Shown piece by piece: positions 17,564-26,691 of a DNA stretch of 64,000 nucleotides. Numbering within the stretch: the stretch's first letter is position 1; each line of letters opens with the position of its first letter. The stretch is from the NCBI RefSeq assembly GCF_050589625.1, contig NZ_JBNGOP010000028.1, positions 7,056 through 71,055 on the forward strand, in the 5' to 3' direction. The stretch comes from Pelagihabitans sp947500445. GTDB taxonomy: Bacteria > Bacteroidota > Bacteroidia > Flavobacteriales > Flavobacteriaceae. The notes under the pieces are model-generated. The model saw nothing but the letters and a program-made list of their open reading frames with translations. It was not told the origin of the DNA and searched no databases. The position numbers and the translations under genes are program-made.

Positions 17564-18841
17564 ATGACGATTCCTGAATTACACTCCCTGTTTTTAAAGT
17601 ACCCCACGGCGGTTACCGATACCCGTAACATAATTCCCGACAGTATCTTTTTCGCCTTAAAAGGGGAACATTTTAACGGGAACCGATTTGCCTCGGAAGC
17701 CTTGGAAAAAGGGGCAGCCTATGCCGTTGTGGACGAAGCGGAATACCGAACGGACGATAGGATCGTTCTGGTGGACGATGTGCTAAAAACACTTCAGCAA
17801 CTTGCCACCTTCCACCGTCGCCATAGCAATGCAAAGGTCATCGCACTGACCGGTAGCAACGGAAAAACGACCACCAAGGAATTGATACGGGAGGTACTTT
17901 CCAAAAAATACGCGACCATTGCCACCAATGGCAATCTGAACAACCATATTGGGGTGCCGCTCACCTTGTTATCGATCGCGGAGGATACCGAAATGGCCAT
18001 AGTGGAAATGGGTGCCAACCACCAACGGGAAATCGCTTTTTTGGCCGATATCGCGCAGCCGGATTTCGGATACATCACCAATTTTGGAAAGGCCCATTTG
18101 GAGGGCTTTGGCGGTGTGGAAGGAGTGATCAAAGGAAAGAGCGAACTGTACACCCATTTATTGGAACACAAAAAGTCGGTTTTCATGAATGCCGATGACC
18201 CCATCCAGCATGAAAAACTGGGTGCCTATATTCATAAGTTCGGTTTCAGTACGGCGAACGAACAATTTTACCGTATTGATTTTCTGGGGGCTGACCCATA
18301 CGTCAACCTTAGGTTTGAGGGAACAACGATAGCCACCCACCTGATCGGGGCATATAACTTTACCAACTGCGCCGCAGCGGTGCTCATGGGAAAGTATTTT
18401 AATGTGACCCCGGAACACATCAAACAAGCATTGGAAACCTACGTACCGGACAACAACCGTTCCCAAGTTTTGGAGAAAAACGGCCATCACATTATTTTGG
18501 ATGCCTACAATGCCAACCCCACGAGCATGAGGGCGGCATTGGAGCACTTCAGAACGCTCTCGGGTAACACGAAAACCATTTTCTTGGGGGATATGTTCGA
18601 GCTGGGCGATGTCGCCCAAAAGGAACACCGATCGCTTGCCGACAAGGTAGCCAAAATGCAGTTCGATGCTGTTTATTTGGTCGGGGAACACTTTAAGGAT
18701 ACCAATACCGACCTGCCCACCTTTGCCTCCTTCGATGCCTTGAAGGAGCACCTGCTTACACATCCTATAGCGGCAAAAAGCACCCTACTGATCAAGGGGT
18801 CGAGAGGGATGGCCTTGGAAAGGGTTTTGGACCTTGTTTGA
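17564..18841 (+). CDS. murF: UDP-N-acetylmuramoyl-tripeptide--D-alanyl-D-alanine ligase
   Basis: A 425-residue Mur ligase. The N-terminal domain has the TDTRNIIPDSIFFALKG substrate motif; the ATP loop GSNGKTTTKE is at 97-106; the central motif is NNHIGVPLTLL with EMGANHQREI (magnesium/lysine region); the C-terminal domain has DAYNANPTSMRAAL and LGDMFELG. It adds D-Ala-D-Ala to the UDP-MurNAc-tripeptide, the last cytoplasmic step of the precursor. It is separated from gldJ by a terminator and convergent with cusB. Confidence 0.95.
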   Translation: MTIPELHSLFLKYPTAVTDTRNIIPDSIFFALKGEHFNGNRFASEALEKGAAYAVVDEAEYRTDDRIVLVDDVLKTLQQLATFHRRHSNAKVIALTGSNGKTTTKELIREVLSKKYATIATNGNLNNHIGVPLTLLSIAEDTEMAIVEMGANHQREIAFLADIAQPDFGYITNFGKAHLEGFGGVEGVIKGKSELYTHLLEHKKSVFMNADDPIQHEKLGAYIHKFGFSTANEQFYRIDFLGADPYVNLRFEGTTIATHLIGAYNFTNCAAAVLMGKYFNVTPEHIKQALETYVPDNNRSQVLEKNGHHIILDAYNANPTSMRAALEHFRTLSGNTKTIFLGDMFELGDVAQKEHRSLADKVAKMQFDAVYLVGEHFKDTNTDLPTFASFDALKEHLLTHPIAAKSTLLIKGSRGMALERVLDLV

Positions 18842-18970
18842 AGTAGTTTATATGTTTTCCTCGGGATTTCTTTGGGTGGCGATGGGCCTCCCCTGTAGGA
18901 CGGGTACCGCATCCTATGATTACGACAATTTTCCTACGGTACTAACGAAACTTATAAAATGCTATTCCCC

Positions 18971-20668
18971 CTACTCCAACGTTTTTTTCAAGGTTCCGCA
19001 CTGTAGCATGGCATCTCCAAAATAGGGGTTACGGATTTTTTCTTCCAAACTGATCCAAGTTGCGCCTTTGTTCCCATCCGCCATCGGACAAAACTGTACG
19101 TACAGCGGTTTGTCCAAATCGGTCATCGAAGTCGCTAGGTGTATCAATTGTTCCGATAGTGGCTTAAAAGCCTTGCGTTGTTCGGCCAATTGGTTCGATT
19201 CCGATAGGGAGACCGTCCATTTCTTAAGTTGGCCCATGTAAGCCACAATTTCCTTGGGCAGTTGCCCGGTATCGATTGCCGACAGTTCCGCTAACAGTTC
19301 CTTCGCCGCCAAGGATGCTTCGCTGGGTTTTGATGCTACCAAAGCTTCCTTGACTTGAACGTACCGCTGAAAAACCGTTTCGAACGTTGTCGCGCCGACC
19401 CCCTTCAAGGGTAACGGAACGGTACTGCCTTCAATATCCGTATCCGCCCCTTTTTGTGACATCATCGACTTTTTCCCGGACAATTGCGCTGCCGCATCTA
19501 TGGTAAACGTGCCATTGGTTACCACTTCATCACCGGACGACAAACCATTGATCACAATGTAGCTGTCCCCCAAAACATTTCCCAAGTCGACTTCCACCAT
19601 TTCAAAAGAAGGCTTTGTGCTATCGGGTTTTACGTAGACCAGCGAACGTTTTCCCGTCCATAGCACTGCCGATTTGGGTACGGTGAGCACTTGCTCCTCC
19701 ATAGCGACCGCTACACGCCCCTCAACGAACATCCCCGGTTTCAATGCCCCGCTTTTATTGACCATTGTGGCCCGTACGGAAACGGTACGCTTTTCAGTGT
19801 TCAGAACGGGCTCTATAAAATCGACTTTTGCGGTATACGCTTCTCCTTGAAACGCTTTTGAGGTAATGGTAATTTCCTGTCCGTTTCGCAACATCGGCAA
19901 TTGACTTTCGTAGGCGTCAAAAACGGCCCATACGGTGTAAAGGTTGGACACCCGGAAGAGCGCATCGCCCTGTTCATAAAAATTGCCCTCGGAGGCGAGC
20001 ACTTCGGTCACCGTTCCGGAAACATCGGCGAAAATCGGGAAGTTCAGTATGGGTTTACCTGTTTTTAACACCTCATCGATCTGTGCATCGGTAAGCTTCC
20101 ATAGCCCCAAAGTGTTCCGGGACGAAGCGAAGAGCTTCTCATGCGTTTCCCGGTACGAGGCCGAGGTGAGCAACTTGTCCTGTGCCAGATACATATCGGG
20201 AGCATAAATGGTGCCCAGTTTTTTCCCTTTCTTGATGTACTGCCCTACATAATTGATGTTCAGTGCCTCGATACGTCCGTCGAAAATACTGGTCTGCACG
20301 GCATCGGTACGTTCGTTAGTGGTTATTTTACCGGAAAGCTGCAAGGTGTTTTCATCAAAGGAACCTAGCCCTATAGTCGTAGTTTCTACATTTGCTAACG
20401 CCAGGGCATCCTCGCTCATCTGAAACCGGTTCGACGATACCTTTGTTTCCGTTGCACCTTTTGTCAAATCCATGCCGCATAAGGGGCAAGTACCCATGTC
20501 CCCTTTTCGTACCTCGGGGTGCATTGCACAGGTGTATACCGCACCCTTCTCGACCGTGGTACCGTTTGCATGATCGGCATGCCCCTTTTCGCCAAAAAAG
20601 AAGTAACCGATGAGCAGCCCCAAGAGCAGCACTCCTATATATCCGCCATATTTCTTGATAACTTCCAT
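18971..20668 (-). CDS. cusB: RND efflux periplasmic adaptor, CusB type, with metal-binding end domains
   Basis: A 565-residue membrane-fusion protein: N-terminal membrane anchor (10-27); heavy-metal-binding domain at 45-68 (YTCAMHPEV ... TCPLCGMDL); barrel-sandwich and beta-barrel regions (about 90-390, including GTIYAPDMYLAQDKLL and VPKSAVLWTGKRSLVYV); and a C-terminal DUF3347-like domain (about 415-560) with YVQFCPMA. It links the inner-membrane pump to the outer membrane and presents Cu/Ag-type ions. Extra Cys/Met/His-rich ends suggest metal sensing or loading. It follows cusA by 7 bp. Confidence 0.9.
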   Translation of the reverse strand: MEVIKKYGGYIGVLLLGLLIGYFFFGEKGHADHANGTTVEKGAVYTCAMHPEVRKGDMGTCPLCGMDLTKGATETKVSSNRFQMSEDALALANVETTTIGLGSFDENTLQLSGKITTNERTDAVQTSIFDGRIEALNINYVGQYIKKGKKLGTIYAPDMYLAQDKLLTSASYRETHEKLFASSRNTLGLWKLTDAQIDEVLKTGKPILNFPIFADVSGTVTEVLASEGNFYEQGDALFRVSNLYTVWAVFDAYESQLPMLRNGQEITITSKAFQGEAYTAKVDFIEPVLNTEKRTVSVRATMVNKSGALKPGMFVEGRVAVAMEEQVLTVPKSAVLWTGKRSLVYVKPDSTKPSFEMVEVDLGNVLGDSYIVINGLSSGDEVVTNGTFTIDAAAQLSGKKSMMSQKGADTDIEGSTVPLPLKGVGATTFETVFQRYVQVKEALVASKPSEASLAAKELLAELSAIDTGQLPKEIVAYMGQLKKWTVSLSESNQLAEQRKAFKPLSEQLIHLATSMTDLDKPLYVQFCPMADGNKGATWISLEEKIRNPYFGDAMLQCGTLKKTLE

Positions 20669-20675
20669 AAATTCC

Positions 20676-23600
20676 TTAATCCAACTTTTCGGTTTTCAAT
20701 TTCGACTCCTGCAGCCAAGCAAAGAGCACCGGCACAACAAAAAGGGTTATCAGGGCCACCAGCATTCCCCCAAAAACGGGAATCGCCATAGGCACCATAA
20801 CATCGCTCCCCCTTCCAGTAGCCGTTAAAATCGGCAAAAGTGCCAATATGGTGGTCGCAGTGGTCATCAAGCAAGGTCGGATACGTCTTTTTCCCGCCTC
20901 CAACACGGCATCCCGAATACCCTGTGCCGTTTTGGGTCGATTTACGCCAAAACGTTGTTTCAAATAGGTGGCCATGACCACTCCATCGTCCGTGGCAATA
21001 CCAAAAAGGGCAATGAACCCTACCCACACGGCAACGCTCAAATGTACCGTACGTACACCGAACAGTTCCCTAAAATTAAGGGAACCGGCCCCAAAATTCA
21101 TAAACCAATCCTGACCATACAACCAGATCAACAGGAAACCGCCGGAAAAAGCGACCGCCACCCCCGTAAATACCATAAAGGAAATGGCCAAAGATCGAAA
21201 CTGCACATACAGGATCAGCAAGATAACCAACAATACCAAGGGGATTACAAAAAGTAGTGTTTTGGCGGCTCTTTGCTGGTTTTCATATGTTCCCGTAAAG
21301 GAATATTGGATACCCGATGGTAGTTTTAAACTGCCGTTCTTCAATGCCAGCGTAATTTGCGCCTTGGCATTTTCTACCACGGTTACTGGAGCCTCGTCGC
21401 CCGAACCATCAAAAAGTATATACCCGACCAAAAAACCGTCCTCGCTTTTTATGGTCTGCGGTCCCCGCTCATATCGTACCTGCACCAAGTCTGACATTGG
21501 AACATCCGTTCCATCATGTGCCCGTACATAAACGTCTTTCAACGCTTCAGGGCTGTTCCGATATTCTCTGGGATACCGAACCCGAACACCATAGCGCTCG
21601 CGACCTTCCACAGTTTCGGTGAGCACCTTGCCACCCACCGCAACTTCAAGTACTTCCTGCACCTTGGCAATGGAAATTCCATATCGTGCAATACGGTTGC
21701 GGTCGATATCCAGCAACAAATAGGGTTTACCGATAATACGGTCCGCAAAAACCGCCTCGCTATTTACCCCGGGAACATCCTTTAACAAGCTTTCCAACTG
21801 TAGTCCAAAAGCGGCTATCTGCTCCAGGTCCTGTCCTTTAATCTTGACTCCCATGGGTGCGCGCATGCCGGTTTGCAACATTACCAAACGTGTTTCGATC
21901 GGTTGTAGTTTTGGCGCAGAAGTTATTCCGGGCAAGGCCGTGGCCGTTTGAATGGCGTTCCAAATGTCTTCTTTGTTCCTGATGTGCTCCCGCCAATTGC
22001 GGTAAAATTCCCCTCCGTTATCGGGTATCAATTCCTTGGCTTCCACGCCGCTCCCGGAGGAAACGACATCGCCCCGTATCGTTTTGAAACGTCCATTTTT
22101 ATCGGTGGCAAAGGGTATGGGTTTGCCCTTTCCGTCCAAAATATATTCGGGTTTGTAGCGTATTACATTCTCGAACATCGACAAAGGGGCAGGGTCCAAT
22201 GCGGAAGCGGTCCTACCTGCTTTGCCCACTGCCGTTTCGATTTCCGGCATGTTGGCAACGGCCATATCCAATTGGGCCAAAACCCGTTTGTTTTCTTCGA
22301 TACCGGCATGGGGCATCGCACTCGGCATGAGCAAATAGGCTCCTTCATCCAGCGCGGGCATGAACTCTTTCCCCGAACCGAGCATTATGGATAGTCCTAG
22401 GACGATAAGCACCAAGGGAATACTTAAAAAGGACCATCGATTGCCCATGGCCCAAAGCAGTATGCGTTCGTAATACCTCCCAAAAAATCGTATTCCCCCA
22501 AGAACCAGTAGGCATATCACCGCAACAAAAAGAACGTTCCAAAATACGTTCGCCCCAAAGCCCAATGGTCGCCAATAATACCCCAATAGACAGAGCATGG
22601 CGAACACACTCCAATAGCGTTGTATTTTGTTCTTTTGGGTAGCTTCGGTTCTTTTAAAAGTCGCCAAAAAACCTATCGCGCCCAACCCGATCAGAAACAG
22701 TCCGGAGGCATACCCTATGACCATAATTGCGATTCCGATTAGGATACAGAGTACATCCATCGTTCTTTCCTTTTTTACGGCTTTCCGCTTCTTTTTGAAC
22801 AACCGTGCGGCAAATGGCGGAATTACGAAAAACGTAACGATCATGGCCGCGGTCAATGCAGCGGTTTTGGTAAAGGCCAAGGGTATGAACAATTTCCCTT
22901 CGGCACCTGTGAGGGTAAATACGGGAACAAAACTAACGATAGTGGTCAGGCCAGCGGTGATAATAGCACCGGAAACCTCTTTTGTAGCTTCAAAAACGAC
23001 CGTATTGATGGCACGTCCTCCTTTATTTAACTGAAGATGCCGAACAATGTTTTCCCCAAGAATGATTCCCATATCGACCATGGTACCAATGGCTATGGCA
23101 ATACCGGACAGGGCCACGATGTTGGCGTCTACCTGAAATAATTTCATCGCGATAAACACCATCAGCACCGCAATGGGCATTAAACTGGACACCAGAACGG
23201 CAATCCGGAGGTTGTAGAGCAACACTAGAATAACCAAAACAACGATCAACGCCTCGAACAACAGGGCGTTCCCCAAGGTATCCAAGGTTTCGTTAATGAG
23301 CTTTGAACGGTCGTAAAACGGAACTACCGTAAGTTTTGAAATGCGACCGTCCTTCAGCTTTTTTGATGGTAGGCCCGGTGCGAGTTCGGCTATTTTTTCT
23401 TTTATCGCGGCGATGGTCCGCATGGGGTTCGCCCCAAAACGCGACACCACCACCCCACCGGCCACTTCGGCACCGTTCTTATCCAAAATGCCCCTTCGCT
23501 CGGCCGGCCCAAGTGATACATTGGCAATATCCTTGATACGGACCGGGGTAAAGTTCTGGACCGCAACTTCGGTGTTTTCGATGTCCTCGATACTCTTGAT

Positions 23601-24362
23601 ATATCCAAGGCCCCGTACATAGTACTCGGCCTTGTTTATTTCGAGAGTTTTTGCACCCACATCCTTATTGCTTTCTTTTACCGCGGCAACCACCTCGGAA
23701 AGTGCTATTCCGTATTGGCGCATGAGCTCCGGGGCGATATCAATTTGATATTCCTGCACATAGCCGCCTATGGAAGCTACTTCGGATACTCCGTTTGCCG
23801 ACGCCAGCGTATTTTTTACATAAAAATCCTGAACGCTACGGATCTCGTGCAAATCCCAACCACCGGTAACCTTTCCATCGGCATCCCTTCCCTCCAGGGT
23901 ATACCAGAACAACTGGCCCAAGGCTGTCGCATCAGGGCCCAAACGTGGCCGGACCTCTTCGGGCAATAAATTGTTGGGCAGGGCATTCAGTTTTTCCAAA
24001 AGCCGGCTTCGCGACCAATAGAAATCGATATCGTCGTCAAAAATGACATAGATGCTGGAAAAACCGAACGTTGAGGTGCTGCGGACCGTTTTTACACCGG
24101 GCACACCCAGCAGATTAGAACTGAGCGGGTAGGTAATCTGATCTTCGATATCCTGGGGCGACTTTCCTTCCCATTCCGTATATACGATCTGCTGATTTTC
24201 ACCAATATCGGGAATGGCATCGACGGCCACGGGGTCCTTGGGAAACAAGCCGTTACCCAGATCAAAAGGTAGGTGCAAATACCCCCACCCTACCACGAGG
24301 ATCAGTAGCAGTAATGCCACTACTTTATGATCGATTAAAAATTTGATGCTTCTGTTTAGCAT
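20676..24362 (-). CDS. cusA: Heavy-metal efflux RND permease, CusA/CzcA family
   Basis: A ~1228-residue inner-membrane proton/metal antiporter; ATG 24362 is preferred to GTG 24368. Twelve spans are in the RND arrangement. Span 4 carries VDMGIILGENIV, the Asp/Glu pair typical of heavy-metal RND pumps. Porter-domain motifs IPDIGENQQIVYTEWEGKSPQDIE and STFGFSSIYVIF are present. A long extra segment between spans 6 and 7 gives the longer length usual in Bacteroidetes. Methionine-rich TRLVMLQTGMRAPMG fits Cu/Ag export. No CusC/TolC-like gene is adjacent. Confidence 0.92.
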   Translation of the reverse strand: MLNRSIKFLIDHKVVALLLLILVVGWGYLHLPFDLGNGLFPKDPVAVDAIPDIGENQQIVYTEWEGKSPQDIEDQITYPLSSNLLGVPGVKTVRSTSTFGFSSIYVIFDDDIDFYWSRSRLLEKLNALPNNLLPEEVRPRLGPDATALGQLFWYTLEGRDADGKVTGGWDLHEIRSVQDFYVKNTLASANGVSEVASIGGYVQEYQIDIAPELMRQYGIALSEVVAAVKESNKDVGAKTLEINKAEYYVRGLGYIKSIEDIENTEVAVQNFTPVRIKDIANVSLGPAERRGILDKNGAEVAGGVVVSRFGANPMRTIAAIKEKIAELAPGLPSKKLKDGRISKLTVVPFYDRSKLINETLDTLGNALLFEALIVVLVILVLLYNLRIAVLVSSLMPIAVLMVFIAMKLFQVDANIVALSGIAIAIGTMVDMGIILGENIVRHLQLNKGGRAINTVVFEATKEVSGAIITAGLTTIVSFVPVFTLTGAEGKLFIPLAFTKTAALTAAMIVTFFVIPPFAARLFKKKRKAVKKERTMDVLCILIGIAIMVIGYASGLFLIGLGAIGFLATFKRTEATQKNKIQRYWSVFAMLCLLGYYWRPLGFGANVFWNVLFVAVICLLVLGGIRFFGRYYERILLWAMGNRWSFLSIPLVLIVLGLSIMLGSGKEFMPALDEGAYLLMPSAMPHAGIEENKRVLAQLDMAVANMPEIETAVGKAGRTASALDPAPLSMFENVIRYKPEYILDGKGKPIPFATDKNGRFKTIRGDVVSSGSGVEAKELIPDNGGEFYRNWREHIRNKEDIWNAIQTATALPGITSAPKLQPIETRLVMLQTGMRAPMGVKIKGQDLEQIAAFGLQLESLLKDVPGVNSEAVFADRIIGKPYLLLDIDRNRIARYGISIAKVQEVLEVAVGGKVLTETVEGRERYGVRVRYPREYRNSPEALKDVYVRAHDGTDVPMSDLVQVRYERGPQTIKSEDGFLVGYILFDGSGDEAPVTVVENAKAQITLALKNGSLKLPSGIQYSFTGTYENQQRAAKTLLFVIPLVLLVILLILYVQFRSLAISFMVFTGVAVAFSGGFLLIWLYGQDWFMNFGAGSLNFRELFGVRTVHLSVAVWVGFIALFGIATDDGVVMATYLKQRFGVNRPKTAQGIRDAVLEAGKRRIRPCLMTTATTILALLPILTATGRGSDVMVPMAIPVFGGMLVALITLFVVPVLFAWLQESKLKTEKLD

Positions 24363-24674
24363 TCGCACAGTGCAAAAGAGATCCGTTCGTCGAAAAACCC
24401 CCGTAAACCTTAACGTTCAAAAGTACTAAATGATTGCGAAGAACAAGGGCATTTTACAAAGAAGCGCTAATGCAAATACCGAGCCATCGGTGGCAGAAAT
24501 AAAAAGATATGAAGTAGATCCCCCTTATATTGAAACGAAGTTGGTGCTACAGGCCCAGAATATCCGCAAAACGGGTGAAAAGAAGTGTGACCGCTTGGCG
24601 GTTGTCACCATTGAAAATAATGTAACGGCAAGTTTTAGGAAGCGGTAAGACCCAGTAATACGAATTATTAGTTA

Positions 24675-24885
24675 ATACCATTTCTACCTTGAAGCTACCC
24701 AAATAAAAAGCAAAAATGGAATAATACCATTTTAACTTTGAAATAGCACTAATAAATCGTTTCTTTTACAGCTGTCCTTCGTTAAAAAATAGAACCGTAG
24801 CTAAGGCTATGCTTCCATTTTTTGCCTCGAACAACTAAAAAATAATTCAATTTCTATACGCGCGATTTCAAAGTTAAAATGGAAT
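24675..24885. repeat. MITE-like inverted-repeat element (copy D) with a partial copy at its left
   Basis: The full copy is 24724-24885: left end ATACCATTTTAACTTTGAAA, right end reverse complement ATTCCATTTTAACTTTGAAA, nearly perfect inverted repeat. The core, reversed, is GCATAGCCTTAGCTACGG. Bases 24675-24720 repeat the left module of copy B (ACCATTT...ACCCAAATAAAAAGC) and look like the stump of another copy into which this one inserted. It fills most of the gap between cusA and mscS; a 72-codon frame overlapping the left flank (24430-24648) has no support. Confidence 0.7.
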
Positions 24886-24933
24886 AAAAGGGCAGGGGAA
24901 ATTGTGGGAACCCTACCCTTTCCAACAACTCAA

Positions 24934-25758
24934 CTATCCGACCTTAACCCTATTTTCCACAATTTCCTTGATCGGAACAACCAATTTTCCATTTTCGGTG
25001 GCAAGCACGACAAAAATCGTATCGATGGCCGTTATGGTACCCTTGGTACCGTTCAACTCAATGGTATCGCCTATCGCAAAATTCTTTCGGGCATAGAAGG
25101 TCGCCAAAAGATTGGACAACATTTCCTTGGACCCCAAACCGAAGGCAATACTGAATGCGAGCAAAAATGCGCCCAAGACCAACGTGAAATTATTCGTAAT
25201 GATCGCTGTATCGATTCCCGCCTGGTTTAAAGCGGTAATGGTCACAAAGATCACCAGCAGGCAAAAAATGATACTACTTACCAATTTCCCACCGGAAAAC
25301 CCCATCGATTTGAAAACACCGGACAATGCTTTTTTAATCATTTGTGCAGCAAACATGCCTACCATAAAAATGACCAACGCACTCAAAAGAATAGGGAGGT
25401 AGCGCAATAAATTAGCAATTTCCGAGGAGATGATATGGAGCTTTAAGGTGTCCGCTGCGGCTATGATAAATACCAATAACAGCAGGCCTTTTACAAACCC
25501 GAGCAATATTTTGGAAACATCGATCTTTACTTGGCTATCACCAAAAAGTTGTGCCTCCTCTATTTTTTTGGACAGTCCGTCGATATTGGCCAATTTCAGC
25601 AGTTTCTTGAGCATGAACCGGATCACCTTATGAATGAGCCATCCAAAAAAGAGAATGACCAAAGCCCCGATGACATTGGGCAGTATGGAGGCGATATCCC
25701 GGATCACAGATCCAAGGGTCTCCGTAACGATGTCTTTCCATTCCGTAATTTGTTCCAT
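24934..25758 (-). CDS. Small-conductance mechanosensitive channel family protein (MscS)
   Basis: A 274-residue MscS-type channel with N-terminal spans (about 20-45, 70-100, 105-130), a pore-lining glycine/alanine-rich helix (LVLGAFLLAFSIAFGLGSKEMLSNLLATFYARKNF region) and the cytoplasmic beta domain motif FAIGDTIELNGTKGTITAID. The family opens on membrane tension and releases solutes after osmotic downshift. Last gene of an operon after an ECF sigma factor and a 63-residue protein, which suggests envelope or osmotic stress control. Confidence 0.9.
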   Translation of the reverse strand: MEQITEWKDIVTETLGSVIRDIASILPNVIGALVILFFGWLIHKVIRFMLKKLLKLANIDGLSKKIEEAQLFGDSQVKIDVSKILLGFVKGLLLLVFIIAAADTLKLHIISSEIANLLRYLPILLSALVIFMVGMFAAQMIKKALSGVFKSMGFSGGKLVSSIIFCLLVIFVTITALNQAGIDTAIITNNFTLVLGAFLLAFSIAFGLGSKEMLSNLLATFYARKNFAIGDTIELNGTKGTITAIDTIFVVLATENGKLVVPIKEIVENRVKVG

Positions 25759-25785
25759 AATATTCTAGAGGTTTAAAGTGTGTTA

Positions 25786-25977
25786 TTATTCAATATTCGG
25801 ATTTGTCTTGAACATTCCGCCGACAACCGATTTATAGTTGCAGGTAAAAAGAGATGCCATTTCCATAGCCAATTTGGCCATGGCCACATCGTTCATGACT
25901 TTTCCTCTCATTTCTTCGGGAACATCTTTTAAAGAGCGTTCCATATCTTGAAATACGTTTCTTTTTTGTTCTGCCAT
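25786..25977 (-). CDS. Small hypothetical protein between sigma factor and channel
   Basis: A 63-residue protein, mostly predicted helical (RSLKDVPEEMRGKVMNDVAM, AKLAMEMASLF), with one cysteine and no membrane span. Its ATG directly follows the sigma-factor TAA with no spacing, and mscS follows 27 bp later, so it is clearly part of the operon. I do not recognise a family. It is too short and too soluble for a membrane anti-sigma factor, though a soluble regulatory role is possible. Confidence 0.75.
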   Translation of the reverse strand: MAEQKRNVFQDMERSLKDVPEEMRGKVMNDVAMAKLAMEMASLFTCNYKSVVGGMFKTNPNIE

Positions 25978-26520
25978 TTATGGTATTTTATGATACACTT
26001 CTATCAACTTTGCTTTTGCCCTTTTAAGTCTCATTTTTACGGCACTTTCCCCAATGCCCAGAACGTTACATAATTCTTTGATGGGAATACCGTCCTGATA
26101 CTTTAGCAATAATAGTTTTTTGTCCTCCGGGTCGATACGTGTCAAAGCAATCTTCAATTTATCCAAGGGGATGCTATACAGGCTTTCATCATCTACTTCT
26201 GCCGCCTTGGTCACCTCTTCGGATAGTACATCCGATTTATCACTGATCTTACGCTCCTTGTTCCTGTTCACGTGGTTCACGCAAAAATTATAGGTAAAGG
26301 CATATACCCAGGTTGAAAATTTGGAGCGCCCCTTAAAACCTCCCAATTTTACGAACAACATTAAAAAAACATCCTGGGTAAGATCCTCCGCCTCCTGATC
26401 GGACTTCGAAAAAATAGAACATTTATGATATATTCTTTTGGCATAACGATCATATAGCAAACCGAACAACATGGTATTGTTGTCCTTTACGATCTGTTCT
26501 ACCAGTTCTTCGTCAGTCAT
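25978..26520 (-). CDS. ECF-type RNA polymerase sigma factor
   Basis: A 180-residue sigma-70 family protein with region 2 (LLYDRYAKRIYHKC ... AEDLTQDVFLMLF ... FKGRSKFSTWVYAFTYNFCVNHVNR) and region 4 (LTRIDPEDKKLLLLKYQDGIPIKELCNVLGIGESAVKMRLKRAKAKL, here in overlapping pieces). ATG 26520 is chosen; a TTG at 26547 would add nine residues. It is first in an operon with the 63-residue gene and mscS. A GTGAC-N17-GTCT motif 54-81 bp upstream, repeated before a nearby small-peptide gene, suggests autoregulation. Confidence 0.92.
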   Translation of the reverse strand: MTDEELVEQIVKDNNTMLFGLLYDRYAKRIYHKCSIFSKSDQEAEDLTQDVFLMLFVKLGGFKGRSKFSTWVYAFTYNFCVNHVNRNKERKISDKSDVLSEEVTKAAEVDDESLYSIPLDKLKIALTRIDPEDKKLLLLKYQDGIPIKELCNVLGIGESAVKMRLKRAKAKLIEVYHKIP

Positions 26521-26579
26521 TGTTATGGCGGCGTTGTCCGTCTCCAAGATATCAATTTAGTGTATCGGTTAATTTATTG

Positions 26580-26609
26580 AGACCCAATATTTAAAAAAAA
26601 GTCACTTTT
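26580..26609 (-). promoter_or_regulatory. Putative ECF-sigma promoter of the sigma operon
   Basis: On the minus strand AAAAGTGACTTTT is followed by GTCTC, with GTGAC and GTCT separated by exactly 17 bases. The same arrangement occurs at 26900-26929. GTCT-like -10 boxes are common for ECF factors. Assignment to this sigma factor is inference. Confidence 0.5.
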
Positions 26610-26621
26610 ATCGTTACGTTT

Positions 26622-26659
26622 TTAAAAAAAAATAAAGGGACACCGTTCCGTGCCCCTTT
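26622..26659 (-). terminator. Rho-independent terminator after the 56-aa peptide gene
   Basis: On the minus strand AAAGGGGCAC / GTGTCCCTTT pairs fully (one G-U) around a 6 nt loop and is followed by ATTTTTTTTT. It lies 33 bp after the small peptide stop, upstream of the sigma gene. Confidence 0.8.
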
Positions 26660-26691
26660 TAAAACCAAAAAAATAGTTAATATGGTAGTGT

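Noticed and set aside
24430..24648. 72-codon frame between cusA and mscS
   Set aside because: No recognisable domain, no start signal, sits beside repeat elements; likely chance.
7750..24885. Insertion sequences
   Set aside because: The inverted-repeat elements are about 150-165 bp and have no transposase; they can only be called MITE-like.
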